Shown here: positions 6,137-11,487 of the stretch, in pieces
Numbering within the stretch: the first letter of the stretch is position 1
Layout: each line of letters opens with the position of its first letter
Notes under the pieces: model-generated
What the model saw: the letters and a program-made list of their open reading frames with translations, nothing else
The model's database searches: none
Told to the model about the DNA's origin: nothing
Source: DATFAS01 sp035254305
GTDB taxonomy: Bacteria; Bacillota; Bacilli; Aneurinibacillales; RAOX-1
DNA length: 11,487 nucleotides
Reading direction: 5' to 3'
Assembly (NCBI GenBank): GCA_035254305.1
Contig: DATFAS010000134.1
Coordinates: 1 to 11,487, forward strand
Translations under genes and position numbers: made by a program

Positions 6137-6336
6137 GCTGGGAAAAATGGACAATGTTGGTTTCCTTTTGTAGAATAAGGATAGCACAATGGCTATTTTA
6201 GTTTTTCGAAGGAGACTGATGGTGATTAAGTGGATGGCCACTCTCCAACGACCTCTAAGGAATAAAGAATAAAGAACTGATGAAGAAGATTTAGAAAAGT
6301 ATCATTTTTTATTACGGTGTAGGAGGAATGATGTGG
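6137..6336 (+). other. Intergenic stretch upstream of the isochorismatase-like gene
   Basis: This 200-base gap holds one 17-codon reading frame at 6219-6272, with AAGGAG four bases before its ATG. Its composition gives no sign of a real protein. It could be a leader peptide or chance. No convincing hairpin or promoter pair is visible. Confidence 0.4.
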
Positions 6337-6915
6337 ATGGAGGAAAGTAATGTAGCATTGTTGATGATGGATCTGCAAAATGGAATCGTGTCTCGTTATG
6401 TTACCGATGAGCATTGGCAGCATATGATTCCTTTTCATAAAGCTGTAGAGGGCGCAAGGTCGGCGGGAATTCCTATTATTTTTGTGCGGGTAGGATTTCG
6501 TGATGGTTATCCTGAGGTTAGTCCTCAGAATAAGATGTTTTCTGCGATCGAAAGTCAAGGTGGAGGGATGCTGGCCTCTGATGATTCAACGGAAATTAGC
6601 ACGTTCCTTAAACGATGCCCGAATGAGCCGATTGTCACTAAGCGACGGGTGAGTGCTTTCTCCGGTAGCGATCTCGAGATGATTTTACGTGCCAATAAGA
6701 TCGATACACTAGTCCTCTCAGGTATATCGACAAGTGGGGTGGTTCTGTCTACGTTAAGAGAAGCAGCTGATAAGGATTATGAATTGATTGTCCTTTCTGA
6801 TGCGTGTCTTGATGGAGATCCAGAAGTCCACCGTGTCTTAATGGAGAAGGTTTTTCCTCGCCAAGCAGAGGTTTCTACGGTTGATGAGTGGCTAGAAACG
6901 TTAGACATGGAATAG
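6337..6915 (+). CDS. Isochorismatase-like hydrolase-fold protein lacking the catalytic cysteine
   Basis: The protein (192 residues from ATG 6337) has the isochorismatase/cysteine-hydrolase fold. A-L-L-M-M-D-L-Q-N carries the first catalytic Asp, V-T-K-R-R-V-S-A-F-S-G-S carries the Lys, and V-L-S-G-I-S-T-S-G-V-V-L-S-T-L-R is the segment where cysteine hydrolases have G-x-x-T-x-x-C-V. Here the cysteine position is Val. True isochorismatases (EntB, DhbB) also lack this cysteine, so the protein may use a cysteine-free reaction. No siderophore genes are nearby, so isochorismate is not implied. AGGAGG at 6321-6326 suits the ATG at 6337; ATGs at 6328 and 6331 in the same frame are closer alternatives. 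The C-terminal D-P-E-V-H-R-V-L-M-E-K-V-F-P-R-Q is typical of a widespread uncharacterised subgroup. Confidence 0.8.
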   Translation: MEESNVALLMMDLQNGIVSRYVTDEHWQHMIPFHKAVEGARSAGIPIIFVRVGFRDGYPEVSPQNKMFSAIESQGGGMLASDDSTEISTFLKRCPNEPIVTKRRVSAFSGSDLEMILRANKIDTLVLSGISTSGVVLSTLREAADKDYELIVLSDACLDGDPEVHRVLMEKVFPRQAEVSTVDEWLETLDME

Positions 6916-7012
6916 CTTTTCCTGGTTTCCTTTAGATTTGTAAAGGATGAATGTAAAAAGACGGAATTTGGAAATCTAATTTTAACATTCACACTTTCAA
7001 AAGGAGTTTACG

Positions 7013-7303
7013 ATGAACAAGCTAATGACCTTAAGTGCTGAACTTAAGAAAATCCTTCGTGATCAGCCATCACAACATACTGCAAAATTTACTGAATGGA
7101 ATCAACATCTTTCTACGATTAGCCGTACAGATCAGGTAAGGCAAGCAAAAGCACAGATTGCTCAAGCAGAAGCTTTCATACAAGATGCTATGATTCAGAT
7201 GGAACTAGAAGGTAATGAAGAATTAATCGCAAATTTGGATCGAATCCATAGCGAACTCATGAATTATAGTCAATCGTTAGAACGACAAGAGGAAGGGGCC
7301 TGA
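7013..7303 (+). CDS. Small helical protein of unknown function
   Basis: The 96-residue protein is soluble and predicted helical, rich in Gln, Glu and Ala (V-R-Q-A-K-A-Q-I-A-Q-A-E-A-F-I). It has no cysteine, signal peptide or membrane segment. I recognise no family. Heptad-like spacing of hydrophobic residues suggests a helical hairpin or coiled coil. AAAGGAG lies about 7 bases before the ATG, so translation is likely. A strong terminator overlaps its TGA stop, so it forms its own unit or ends one starting at the isochorismatase-like gene, 97 bases upstream. Confidence 0.65.
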   Translation: MNKLMTLSAELKKILRDQPSQHTAKFTEWNQHLSTISRTDQVRQAKAQIAQAEAFIQDAMIQMELEGNEELIANLDRIHSELMNYSQSLERQEEGA

Positions 7304-7325
7304 CAGATTCTGTCAGGCTTTTCTT
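7298..7325 (+). terminator. Terminator overlapping the stop codon of the small helical gene
   Basis: GCCTGACAG (7298-7306) pairs perfectly with CTGTCAGGC (7310-7318) around an ATT loop; TTTTCTT follows. The TGA stop at 7301-7303 is inside the stem. Confidence 0.85.
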
Positions 7326-7353
7326 ACACTTATTGCAAGAGAGGGGAAGGAAC

Positions 7354-7392
7354 ATGTCGTTCTATAAGGAATTGATGGAGGTGGAGGATTAA
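7354..7392 (+). CDS. Possible 12-residue leader ORF coupled to the deacetylase
   Basis: ATG 7354 follows GAGGGGAAGGAAC, and the frame M-S-F-Y-K-E-L-M-E-V-E-D ends with TAA 7390-7392, one base before the TTG start of the deacetylase gene. The deacetylase ribosome site lies inside this frame. The layout would allow translational coupling onto a weak TTG start. It is short enough to be chance. Confidence 0.3.
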   Translation: MSFYKELMEVED

Positions 7393-7393
7393 A

Positions 7394-8239
7394 TTGAAAA
7401 AATGGTTATTGCTTAGCTGTCTGTGTTTACTAATCGCGTGTTCAGCAAACAAGAAAGAATCAAGCTCACCTCATCAGGCTGAACTACCCAGACCGGCTCA
7501 GCAGGATGAAAAGGATGATTCTGAGCCTACTATTCGAGACATCATCATCAATAAATATCAGGGTCAAAGCCCAACAGCATGGGGTGAAGCTTTACACGGA
7601 ATCCAAAGACATATTGATACGGATCAATTAGTGGTGGCCTTAACTTTTGACGCCTGTGGAGGAATACATGGAAGTGGGTATGATGCAGATTTAATCAACT
7701 ACCTCAGGGAAATGAAGATTCCAGCTACGCTATTCATAAATAGTCGCTGGATTGATGCGAATTCCGATACTTTTAGAACCTTATCCCAGTCGCCCTTATT
7801 TGAAATTGAAAATCATGGTTCACTACATAAACCCCTATCGGTGAATGGCAGATCTGAATATGGTATTCAAGGGACGAAAAATCCAGGGGAAGTGGTGGAT
7901 GAGGTCCAACTCAATCATGAAAAAATAGAAAAGCTTACCGGAAAAGCGCCGAAATTCTTCCGTTCAGGGACAGCTTTCTATGATGACGTTGCTGTGAACA
8001 TTGTTGCTGATCTTAAGGAAAGGCCTGTTGGTTACTCGGTGCTTGGTGATGCCGGAGCAACCTTTCATACCGAGCAGGTGAAGCATGCGCTTATGTCCGC
8101 CAAACCCGGATCGATTGTGATTCTACATATGAATCAACCTTCGGGTGATACAGCAGAGGGGGTAAAAGCAGCAATTCCGGAGTTGATCAAAAGAGGCTTA
8201 AAATTTGTCAAACTGTCTGATCTTCCTTTAAAAGAATAA
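7394..8239 (+). CDS. Lipoprotein NodB-type polysaccharide deacetylase
   Basis: The 281-residue protein opens with a lipoprotein signal (K-K-W-L-L-L-S-C then L-I-A-C, lipobox cysteine at residue 16), so the mature form is probably anchored outside the cytoplasmic membrane. A linker of about 55 residues follows, then a NodB domain: L-T-F-D-A-C-G-G (Asp86), N-H-G-S-L-H (His141, His145), F-F-R-S-G-T-A-F-Y (Arg190) and I-L-H-M-N (His245). Members of this carbohydrate esterase 4 family remove N-acetyl groups from peptidoglycan or chitin-like glycans using a metal held by Asp-His-His. The usual T-F-D-D is T-F-D-A here, so the second Asp is missing, as in a known TFDACGG subgroup. The start is TTG 7394 behind GGAGGTGGAGG. 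The gene faces a wall endopeptidase gene, fitting envelope remodelling. The glycan substrate is not known. Confidence 0.85.
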   Translation: MKKWLLLSCLCLLIACSANKKESSSPHQAELPRPAQQDEKDDSEPTIRDIIINKYQGQSPTAWGEALHGIQRHIDTDQLVVALTFDACGGIHGSGYDADLINYLREMKIPATLFINSRWIDANSDTFRTLSQSPLFEIENHGSLHKPLSVNGRSEYGIQGTKNPGEVVDEVQLNHEKIEKLTGKAPKFFRSGTAFYDDVAVNIVADLKERPVGYSVLGDAGATFHTEQVKHALMSAKPGSIVILHMNQPSGDTAEGVKAAIPELIKRGLKFVKLSDLPLKE

Positions 8240-8287
8240 AAACCGAACGAGTCCCGCTTAATTCACGGGAGGTTCGGTTTTTTTGCT
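8238..8287. terminator. Bidirectional terminator between convergent deacetylase and endopeptidase genes
   Basis: AAACCGAAC (8240-8248) pairs with GTTCGGTTT (8272-8280), and inner TCCCG (8252-8256) pairs with CGGGA (8266-8270). T runs on the plus side and A runs on the other allow it to end both transcripts. Confidence 0.9.
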
Positions 8288-8288
8288 G

Positions 8289-9404
8289 TTAGGATAACAC
8301 TCTTCTAGCCCCAATGTATCGGGATCCCCAATAAGAATTCGTAATATTACTTAAGGTTACCCCATTGTCTGCTGCATCAATCATCATGTTATAGCCAATA
8401 TAGATTCCGACATGGGTTGCTCCAGGGCCATAGGTGGAGAAGAACACCAGATCACCTGGTTGTAAATCGGATTGTGAAACAGGGACCCCTTGTTGAAATT
8501 GGGTTGCGGCAGTCCGGCTTAATGGAACCCCTGCGTTTCTATACACATATTGGGTAAAACCGGAACAATCAAATCCTGATGGGGAGGTACCACCCCAGGC
8601 ATACGGAACTCCTTTAAACCCGGAGGCAAAAGAAATGATGGAACCTGCTGATCCCTTGTAGGTCGTACCACGCAAGAAAGATCCACCATCATCAAGGATC
8701 GGATGTTCTTTGGCGAAGAGAGCTTCCCTTTTCTCAAAATCTATCTTTGCTTGAAGTCGATCTGCTTCTTCCTTCTTGGAGGAAATGGTACGGTCTAATT
8801 GGTCAATTTGTGCTTCTTTCTGCTTTTGAAGGATCTTTTTCGTTTCTTTTAATGTTTTTAATTCCTCTTGTTTTTGTTCCACATCTTGCAGCTTTTGTTG
8901 GGAATCTGCTTTTTCATTTTCAATGGTTTGCTGAAGTGCTTTCATCTTCGTAATTTTGTTGGAGTTACTTGTTGCAATCATTCGAAATGCGTCCAAACGA
9001 GTCAAAAAGTCCCCGAAGTTCTTTGCTTCTAGCAGGACATCTAGAAAGGTCGATTCTCCTTCTTCATACATGACTTTTGCCTGTTTACCGAATTCAAGCT
9101 CATCTTGATCGAGCAGTGCTTGATTTTTACGGATACTCTCGTTAAGTTGGAGAATTTGTTTTTGAATCGTTTCGACGCTTTGTTTATTGGCCTTGATTTC
9201 CTTATCCATTGATTCTAATGCTTGCTTGAGGTTTTCTGTTTCTGCCTTCAGCTCATCTCGCTGGGAGCTAGCAGTTGATACTTGTTTATTAACGTTTGTG
9301 AGTGATTTGTTCAGCTCTTCTAATGTCTCAGCGTACGCGGTAGTTCCTATTAAACTACTAATCATGGAGCTGATTAATAGACCACGGATAAATCTCAATC
9401 TCAT
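8289..9404 (-). CDS. Secreted NlpC/P60 D,L-endopeptidase with N-terminal coiled coil (CwlO/PcsB-like)
   Basis: The 371-residue precursor has a Sec signal peptide with a likely cleavage after A-Y-A (residues 23-25). A long coiled coil (about 26-235) rich in Lys, Glu and Gln follows, then a short linker and an NlpC/P60 domain from about residue 260. Catalytic residues are Cys280 (F-D-C-S-G-F) and His331 (T-H-V-G-I-Y-I-G), with Asp343 (M-I-D-A) in the third position. This domain order matches CwlO of Bacillus and PcsB of streptococci, which cut peptidoglycan stem peptides between D-Glu and the diamino acid and are regulated by FtsEX. No ftsEX is present here. The start ATG 9404 follows AGGAGAGG, and a sigma-A-like promoter lies upstream. 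It is monocistronic and convergent with the deacetylase gene. Confidence 0.9.
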   Translation of the reverse strand: MRLRFIRGLLISSMISSLIGTTAYAETLEELNKSLTNVNKQVSTASSQRDELKAETENLKQALESMDKEIKANKQSVETIQKQILQLNESIRKNQALLDQDELEFGKQAKVMYEEGESTFLDVLLEAKNFGDFLTRLDAFRMIATSNSNKITKMKALQQTIENEKADSQQKLQDVEQKQEELKTLKETKKILQKQKEAQIDQLDRTISSKKEEADRLQAKIDFEKREALFAKEHPILDDGGSFLRGTTYKGSAGSIISFASGFKGVPYAWGGTSPSGFDCSGFTQYVYRNAGVPLSRTAATQFQQGVPVSQSDLQPGDLVFFSTYGPGATHVGIYIGYNMMIDAADNGVTLSNITNSYWGSRYIGARRVLS

Positions 9405-9438
9405 GCTACGAATTCCTCTCCTAGTGATTTACCCGGTT

Positions 9439-9468
9439 ATTATATCTTACTTTTTGTTTGTGTGTAAA
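9439..9468 (-). promoter_or_regulatory. Sigma-A-like promoter of the NlpC/P60 gene
   Basis: On the minus strand, TTTACA (plus-strand 9468-9463) and TATAAT (9444-9439) are separated by 18 bases, about 35 bases before the start codon. A convincing two-copy WalR box was not seen. Confidence 0.65.
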
Positions 9469-9676
9469 CCTTGGGCAGGTAGCTAATATGAACCATTTTG
9501 TGATATTCAGTGTATTTTTGTAGTTGGATTTATTTATATATAACATAAATGGTATATATTGGATGCTGTTCTTCGAAGCCTTTGTGTGATTATCCCCTTT
9601 ACTCAGATTATGGTCATGTAACGATAGTAGGTAGAATGAAAGCCTAGAGATTTCTCGAACATTGGGGGGTGGGTAG

Positions 9677-9814
9677 ATGAAAAGGGTAAGATCAAATGAG
9701 GATCGAATAAATCCCTACCCAGCCGGGCAAAATATGTTCCGGGAATACGCGGGTGAAGGTTATAGCGATTCCTATCTTATAAACGAAGGGATTGATTTGA
9801 ATGGCAAAAAATAA
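9677..9814 (+). CDS. Small 45-residue protein overlapping the glycine-zipper gene
   Basis: ATG 9677 follows a G-rich ribosome site (GGGGGGTGGG, about 9664-9673). The frame ends at TAA 9812-9814, inside the next gene, which starts at 9801, so the two overlap by 14 bases and may be translationally coupled. The product is polar and charged, with N-P-Y-P-A-G-Q-N, E-Y-A-G-E-G-Y and a lysine tail. It has no membrane segment or signal. I recognise no family. The composition looks protein-like, and a strong ribosome site plus a tight overlap support a real gene, but short frames can be chance. Confidence 0.5.
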   Translation: MKRVRSNEDRINPYPAGQNMFREYAGEGYSDSYLINEGIDLNGKK

Positions 9815-10016
9815 GGAACGAAATAGAAACGATGCTATGGCAGATACGGCTGAGGCAGTGGGAACAGCTGGAGGTGCAGTGGCGGGTGCTGCTGTTGGTT
9901 CTATCTTTGGACCGCTAGGCACGGTTGCAGGGGCTATTGCAGGAGGTGCATTAGGCAATCAGGCTGGAGATGGCTTGGATGATAATGAAGAATCGGAAGC
10001 GGATAGAAGAAAGTAA
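9801..10016 (+). CDS. Glycine-zipper domain protein
   Basis: The 71-residue protein has a charged N-terminus (K-N-K-E-R-N-R-N-D), a central Gly/Ala segment with repeated G-x-x-x-G spacing (A-G-G-A-V-A-G-A-A-V-G, then G-A-I-A-G-G-A-L-G), and an acidic, Glu/Asp-rich tail. Glycine zippers pack into membranes or against one another; related segments occur in many short bacterial proteins of unknown function. There is no lipobox or cleavable signal, unlike SlyB-type lipoproteins, so location is uncertain. GAAGGG lies about 9 bases before the ATG. It is probably co-translated with the preceding small ORF. A terminator follows. Confidence 0.75.
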   Translation: MAKNKERNRNDAMADTAEAVGTAGGAVAGAAVGSIFGPLGTVAGAIAGGALGNQAGDGLDDNEESEADRRK

Positions 10017-10039
10017 ATAAAATAGGCATAGGAATACTT

Positions 10040-10067
10040 AGGGACTGCTTATGGCTGTTCCTTTTTT
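10040..10067 (+). terminator. Terminator after the glycine-zipper gene
   Basis: AGGGAC (10040-10045) pairs with GTTCCT (10057-10062), including one G-U pair, around an 11-nt loop. A run of T follows. Confidence 0.6.
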
Positions 10068-10153
10068 ACTATATATCCCCATCTCTGCAGTGAATAGCAG
10101 AAAATAAGGCATACTATGGATACACCTAAAAACACTCAGTTAAGGAAGATACT

Positions 10154-10888
10154 ATGCAAAAGCAATATATCCTATTCAACCTAGATGACACACTGGCTCA
10201 TTGTAATAAATACTTTCATCTTGTAATCAATCAATTTACCCAACGGATGTGTGAATGGTTCTCAACAAAAACCAAACAGGAGATCGAACAAAAGCAGCTA
10301 GAAATTGATCTGGCTTCCATCGCACAGCATGGATTGACATCAGAGAGGTTTGTTGAATCTCTTGTGGATACGTATAACTATTTTTTAGAGCAGACGGGGA
10401 GGACAAAGGAGGATAGGGAGTTAAAGATCGTTAAGGAGATTGGGAAAAGTGTTTTCGAGATGAAGGTCGAGCCTTATCCGCAGATGAACGAAATCCTCCA
10501 ACAACTAAAAGAAGAAGGGCATGAGCTTTATTTACATACGGGAGGAGACAAGAACAATCAGATGAGGAAAATCACCCAGCTTGAGCTTGGTGTATATTTT
10601 GAAAATCGGATTTTCATTTCCTCACATAAGGATACAGGAGCATTAGAGGAAATCCTCCAAAAGATGAATTTTGATCGTTCAAGAACCTGGATGGTAGGCA
10701 ACTCATTACGAACGGATATTCTAACCGGTCTTGAGTGTGGGATTCATGTCATCTATATTCCGGCTAAGACGGAGTGGAAATACAATGAAGTGAAAATTGA
10801 TATAAAACCGCAGGGTGCTTTCTATACCCTTGATTCCCTTGATCAAGTTCCAAAAGCTATTCACGAGTATATTTGTCAACAAGCATAG
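10154..10888 (+). CDS. HAD-like hydrolase-fold protein with Asn in place of the nucleophilic Asp
   Basis: The 244-residue protein has the HAD fold with a helical cap. Motif I reads L-F-N-L-D-D-T-L, where the first Asp of D-x-D-x-T (position 9) is Asn; the second Asp (11) is kept. Motif II is L-Y-L-H-T-G-G (Thr129), motif III includes S-S-H-K (Lys159), and motif IV is W-M-V-G-N-S-L-R-T-D (Asn183, Asp188), a G-N-S variant seen in HAD phosphatases. Residues 20-100 form the helical cap. Normal HAD phosphatases need the first Asp to form the phospho-enzyme, so this protein is either inactive, binds ligand only, or acts differently. A single base change (GAC to AAC) would explain it. AAGGAAG precedes the ATG by about 7 bases. 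The gene is monocistronic, with a hairpin after it. Confidence 0.8.
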   Translation: MQKQYILFNLDDTLAHCNKYFHLVINQFTQRMCEWFSTKTKQEIEQKQLEIDLASIAQHGLTSERFVESLVDTYNYFLEQTGRTKEDRELKIVKEIGKSVFEMKVEPYPQMNEILQQLKEEGHELYLHTGGDKNNQMRKITQLELGVYFENRIFISSHKDTGALEEILQKMNFDRSRTWMVGNSLRTDILTGLECGIHVIYIPAKTEWKYNEVKIDIKPQGAFYTLDSLDQVPKAIHEYICQQA

Positions 10889-10890
10889 GG

Positions 10891-10920
10891 CTTTGTCTTC
10901 TTTGGACAGAGTCTATTTTT
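10891..10920 (+). terminator. Terminator after the HAD-like gene
   Basis: CTTTGTC (10891-10897) pairs with GACAGAG (10905-10911), with one G-U pair, around a 7-nt loop; TCTATTTTTA follows. Confidence 0.55.
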
Positions 10921-11022
10921 ATAGGAAGAACGAAAGAGTAAATAAGAAAAAATAATGTACTAAATAATAAAATGTTATAATATAATTAAAAATAGGTTAT
11001 ATGTTTGCGAAGGGAGGAGAAT

Positions 11023-11487
11023 ATGTCAGAATTACCTTTTCTTTTAACCTTTGGTGTTGGGGCCATTGCTTTTTGTGCACCTTGAGTCCTCTCTATGATC
11101 CCTGCACTTTTTGGTTATTTAAGCGGGGAGGTAGCCGGTTCGGCTAACGATCGTGCGTCTTTACGAAAGAAGTTTTGGAAAAATGCTGTGTTTTTTGTAT
11201 TAGGATTCATAGTTATGATGGTAACACTCGGGATTATTGCTTCATTAATTGGTCAGGCGGTGAAGCCTGTTGTGCGTTGGGTGCAGGTATTCGCTGGAAT
11301 TGTGCTCTTCTTCATGGGGCTACATCAAATGGGCATCATGCGCTTGAAATTCCTGCCTAATCTAGCAAGAATGCAAACGGCAGCAACCTCAACCTTGGGT
11401 TCTATTAAGCCTGGTTATGCGCGTTCCTTTGTGGCTGGAATGGTGATTGCACCCGGATGGGGACAAATTTTTCTAGGTAGTGTGCTC
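11023..11487 (+). CDS. CcdA/DsbD-type thiol-redox membrane protein with selenocysteine (partial, cut by window edge)
   Basis: From ATG 11023, behind AGGGAGGAG, the frame runs 155 codons to the window edge, interrupted only by TGA 11083-11085 at residue 21. Around it the protein reads A-F-C-A-P-U-V-L-S-M-I-P-A-L-F-G-Y-L-S-G, matching the first helix of CcdA/DsbD (S-P-C-V-L-P-L-I-P-x-Y-L-x-Y-L-S-G), with Sec exactly at the conserved cysteine. Cys18 makes a C-A-P-U (CxxU) motif. Further helices follow at about 54-77, 83-106 and 132-155; V-F-A-G-I-V-L-F-F-M-G-L-H is typical of the family. Such proteins carry reducing equivalents across the membrane for cytochrome c maturation or other extracytoplasmic thiol reduction. 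The second family cysteine (T-P-C, fourth helix) is absent; the sequence there is A-P-G-W-G-Q. Two TATAAT-like boxes lie at 10976-10986, but no clear -35 is seen. Confidence 0.85.
11099..11129 (+). promoter_or_regulatory. Candidate SECIS hairpin of the seleno-CcdA gene
   Basis: TCCCTGC (11099-11105) pairs with GCGGGGA (11123-11129), including one U-G pair, in the mRNA just after the UGA. The U-rich interior carries GG at 11113-11114, 28-29 nt after the UGA, which is within the usual distance for the apical G residues. The upper stem is weak (mostly U-U mismatches), so the fold is less certain than in the ArsC gene. Confidence 0.5.

Noticed and set aside
6219..6272. 17-codon frame upstream of the isochorismatase-like gene
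   Set aside because: It has a ribosome-like site but no coding character; listed only as intergenic content.
8747..8953. Open frames on the strand opposite the NlpC/P60 gene (also 9187-9486)
   Set aside because: They mirror the coiled-coil coding region, have no convincing ribosome sites and no family match.
11175..11360. Alternative-frame ORF inside the seleno-CcdA gene
   Set aside because: The main frame encodes clear CcdA-type helices; the other frame does not.
1..11487. CRISPR arrays, tRNA or rRNA genes, insertion sequences, prophage or integrase genes
   Set aside because: No regularly spaced repeats, cloverleaf-like sequence, transposase motif or terminal inverted repeats with target duplications were seen by eye.

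Overview
The window looks like chromosome of a low- to mid-GC Firmicute of the Bacillus/Paenibacillus type. The evidence is strong purine-rich ribosome binding sites, GTG and TTG starts, stem-plus-U-run terminators after most genes, a CwlO/PcsB-like NlpC/P60 endopeptidase, a lipoprotein NodB deacetylase and a regulator with a DUF2087-like C-terminus. There is no rRNA, tRNA, CRISPR array, insertion sequence or phage module. Most transcription units are single genes or pairs.

The most notable content is two genes that appear to use selenocysteine (Sec). (1) On the minus strand, 752..402, an ArsC/Spx-family protein reads through an in-frame TGA placed exactly at the catalytic cysteine (Y-Y-P-T-U-S-K-T). 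Directly 3' of that TGA is an 8-bp perfect hairpin with a GGU apical loop, as expected of a bacterial SECIS. The three arginines that serve ArsC catalysis are all present. (2) At the right edge, 11023 onward, a CcdA/DsbD-type membrane protein has an in-frame TGA at the conserved cysteine of its first transmembrane helix, giving C-A-P-U. TGA ends at least three ordinary genes here, so this is site-specific recoding and not a changed genetic code. Sec machinery (selA, selB, selC, selD) is not in the window and must be elsewhere in the genome.

Layout: 1-135, the end of an unidentified gene; 136-401, three terminator-like hairpins; 402-752 (-), seleno-ArsC; 890-1336, YbaK-like deacylase; 1463-2011, P-loop kinase-like protein; 2245-2547, EthD-like protein; 2695-2946, a small ORF joining a DnaA-like motif to a coiled coil; 2981-3448, SRPBCC/AHSA1 protein; 3610-6136, an operon of zinc-finger/HTH/DUF2087 regulator, degenerate GIY-YIG protein and MATE exporter behind a palindromic promoter; 6337-6915, isochorismatase-like protein lacking the cysteine nucleophile; 7013-7303, small helical protein; 7394-8239, lipoprotein polysaccharide deacetylase; 8289-9404 (-), secreted NlpC/P60 endopeptidase; 9677-10016, two overlapping small genes, the second a glycine-zipper protein; 10154-10888, HAD-like protein with an altered nucleophile; 11023 onward, seleno-CcdA.

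Two functional themes recur: thiol/selenol redox chemistry (ArsC-like and CcdA-like, at opposite ends) and cell-wall remodelling (deacetylase and endopeptidase, convergent across a shared terminator). The regulator-MATE operon looks like a small efflux module. The remaining genes give no clear common pathway.
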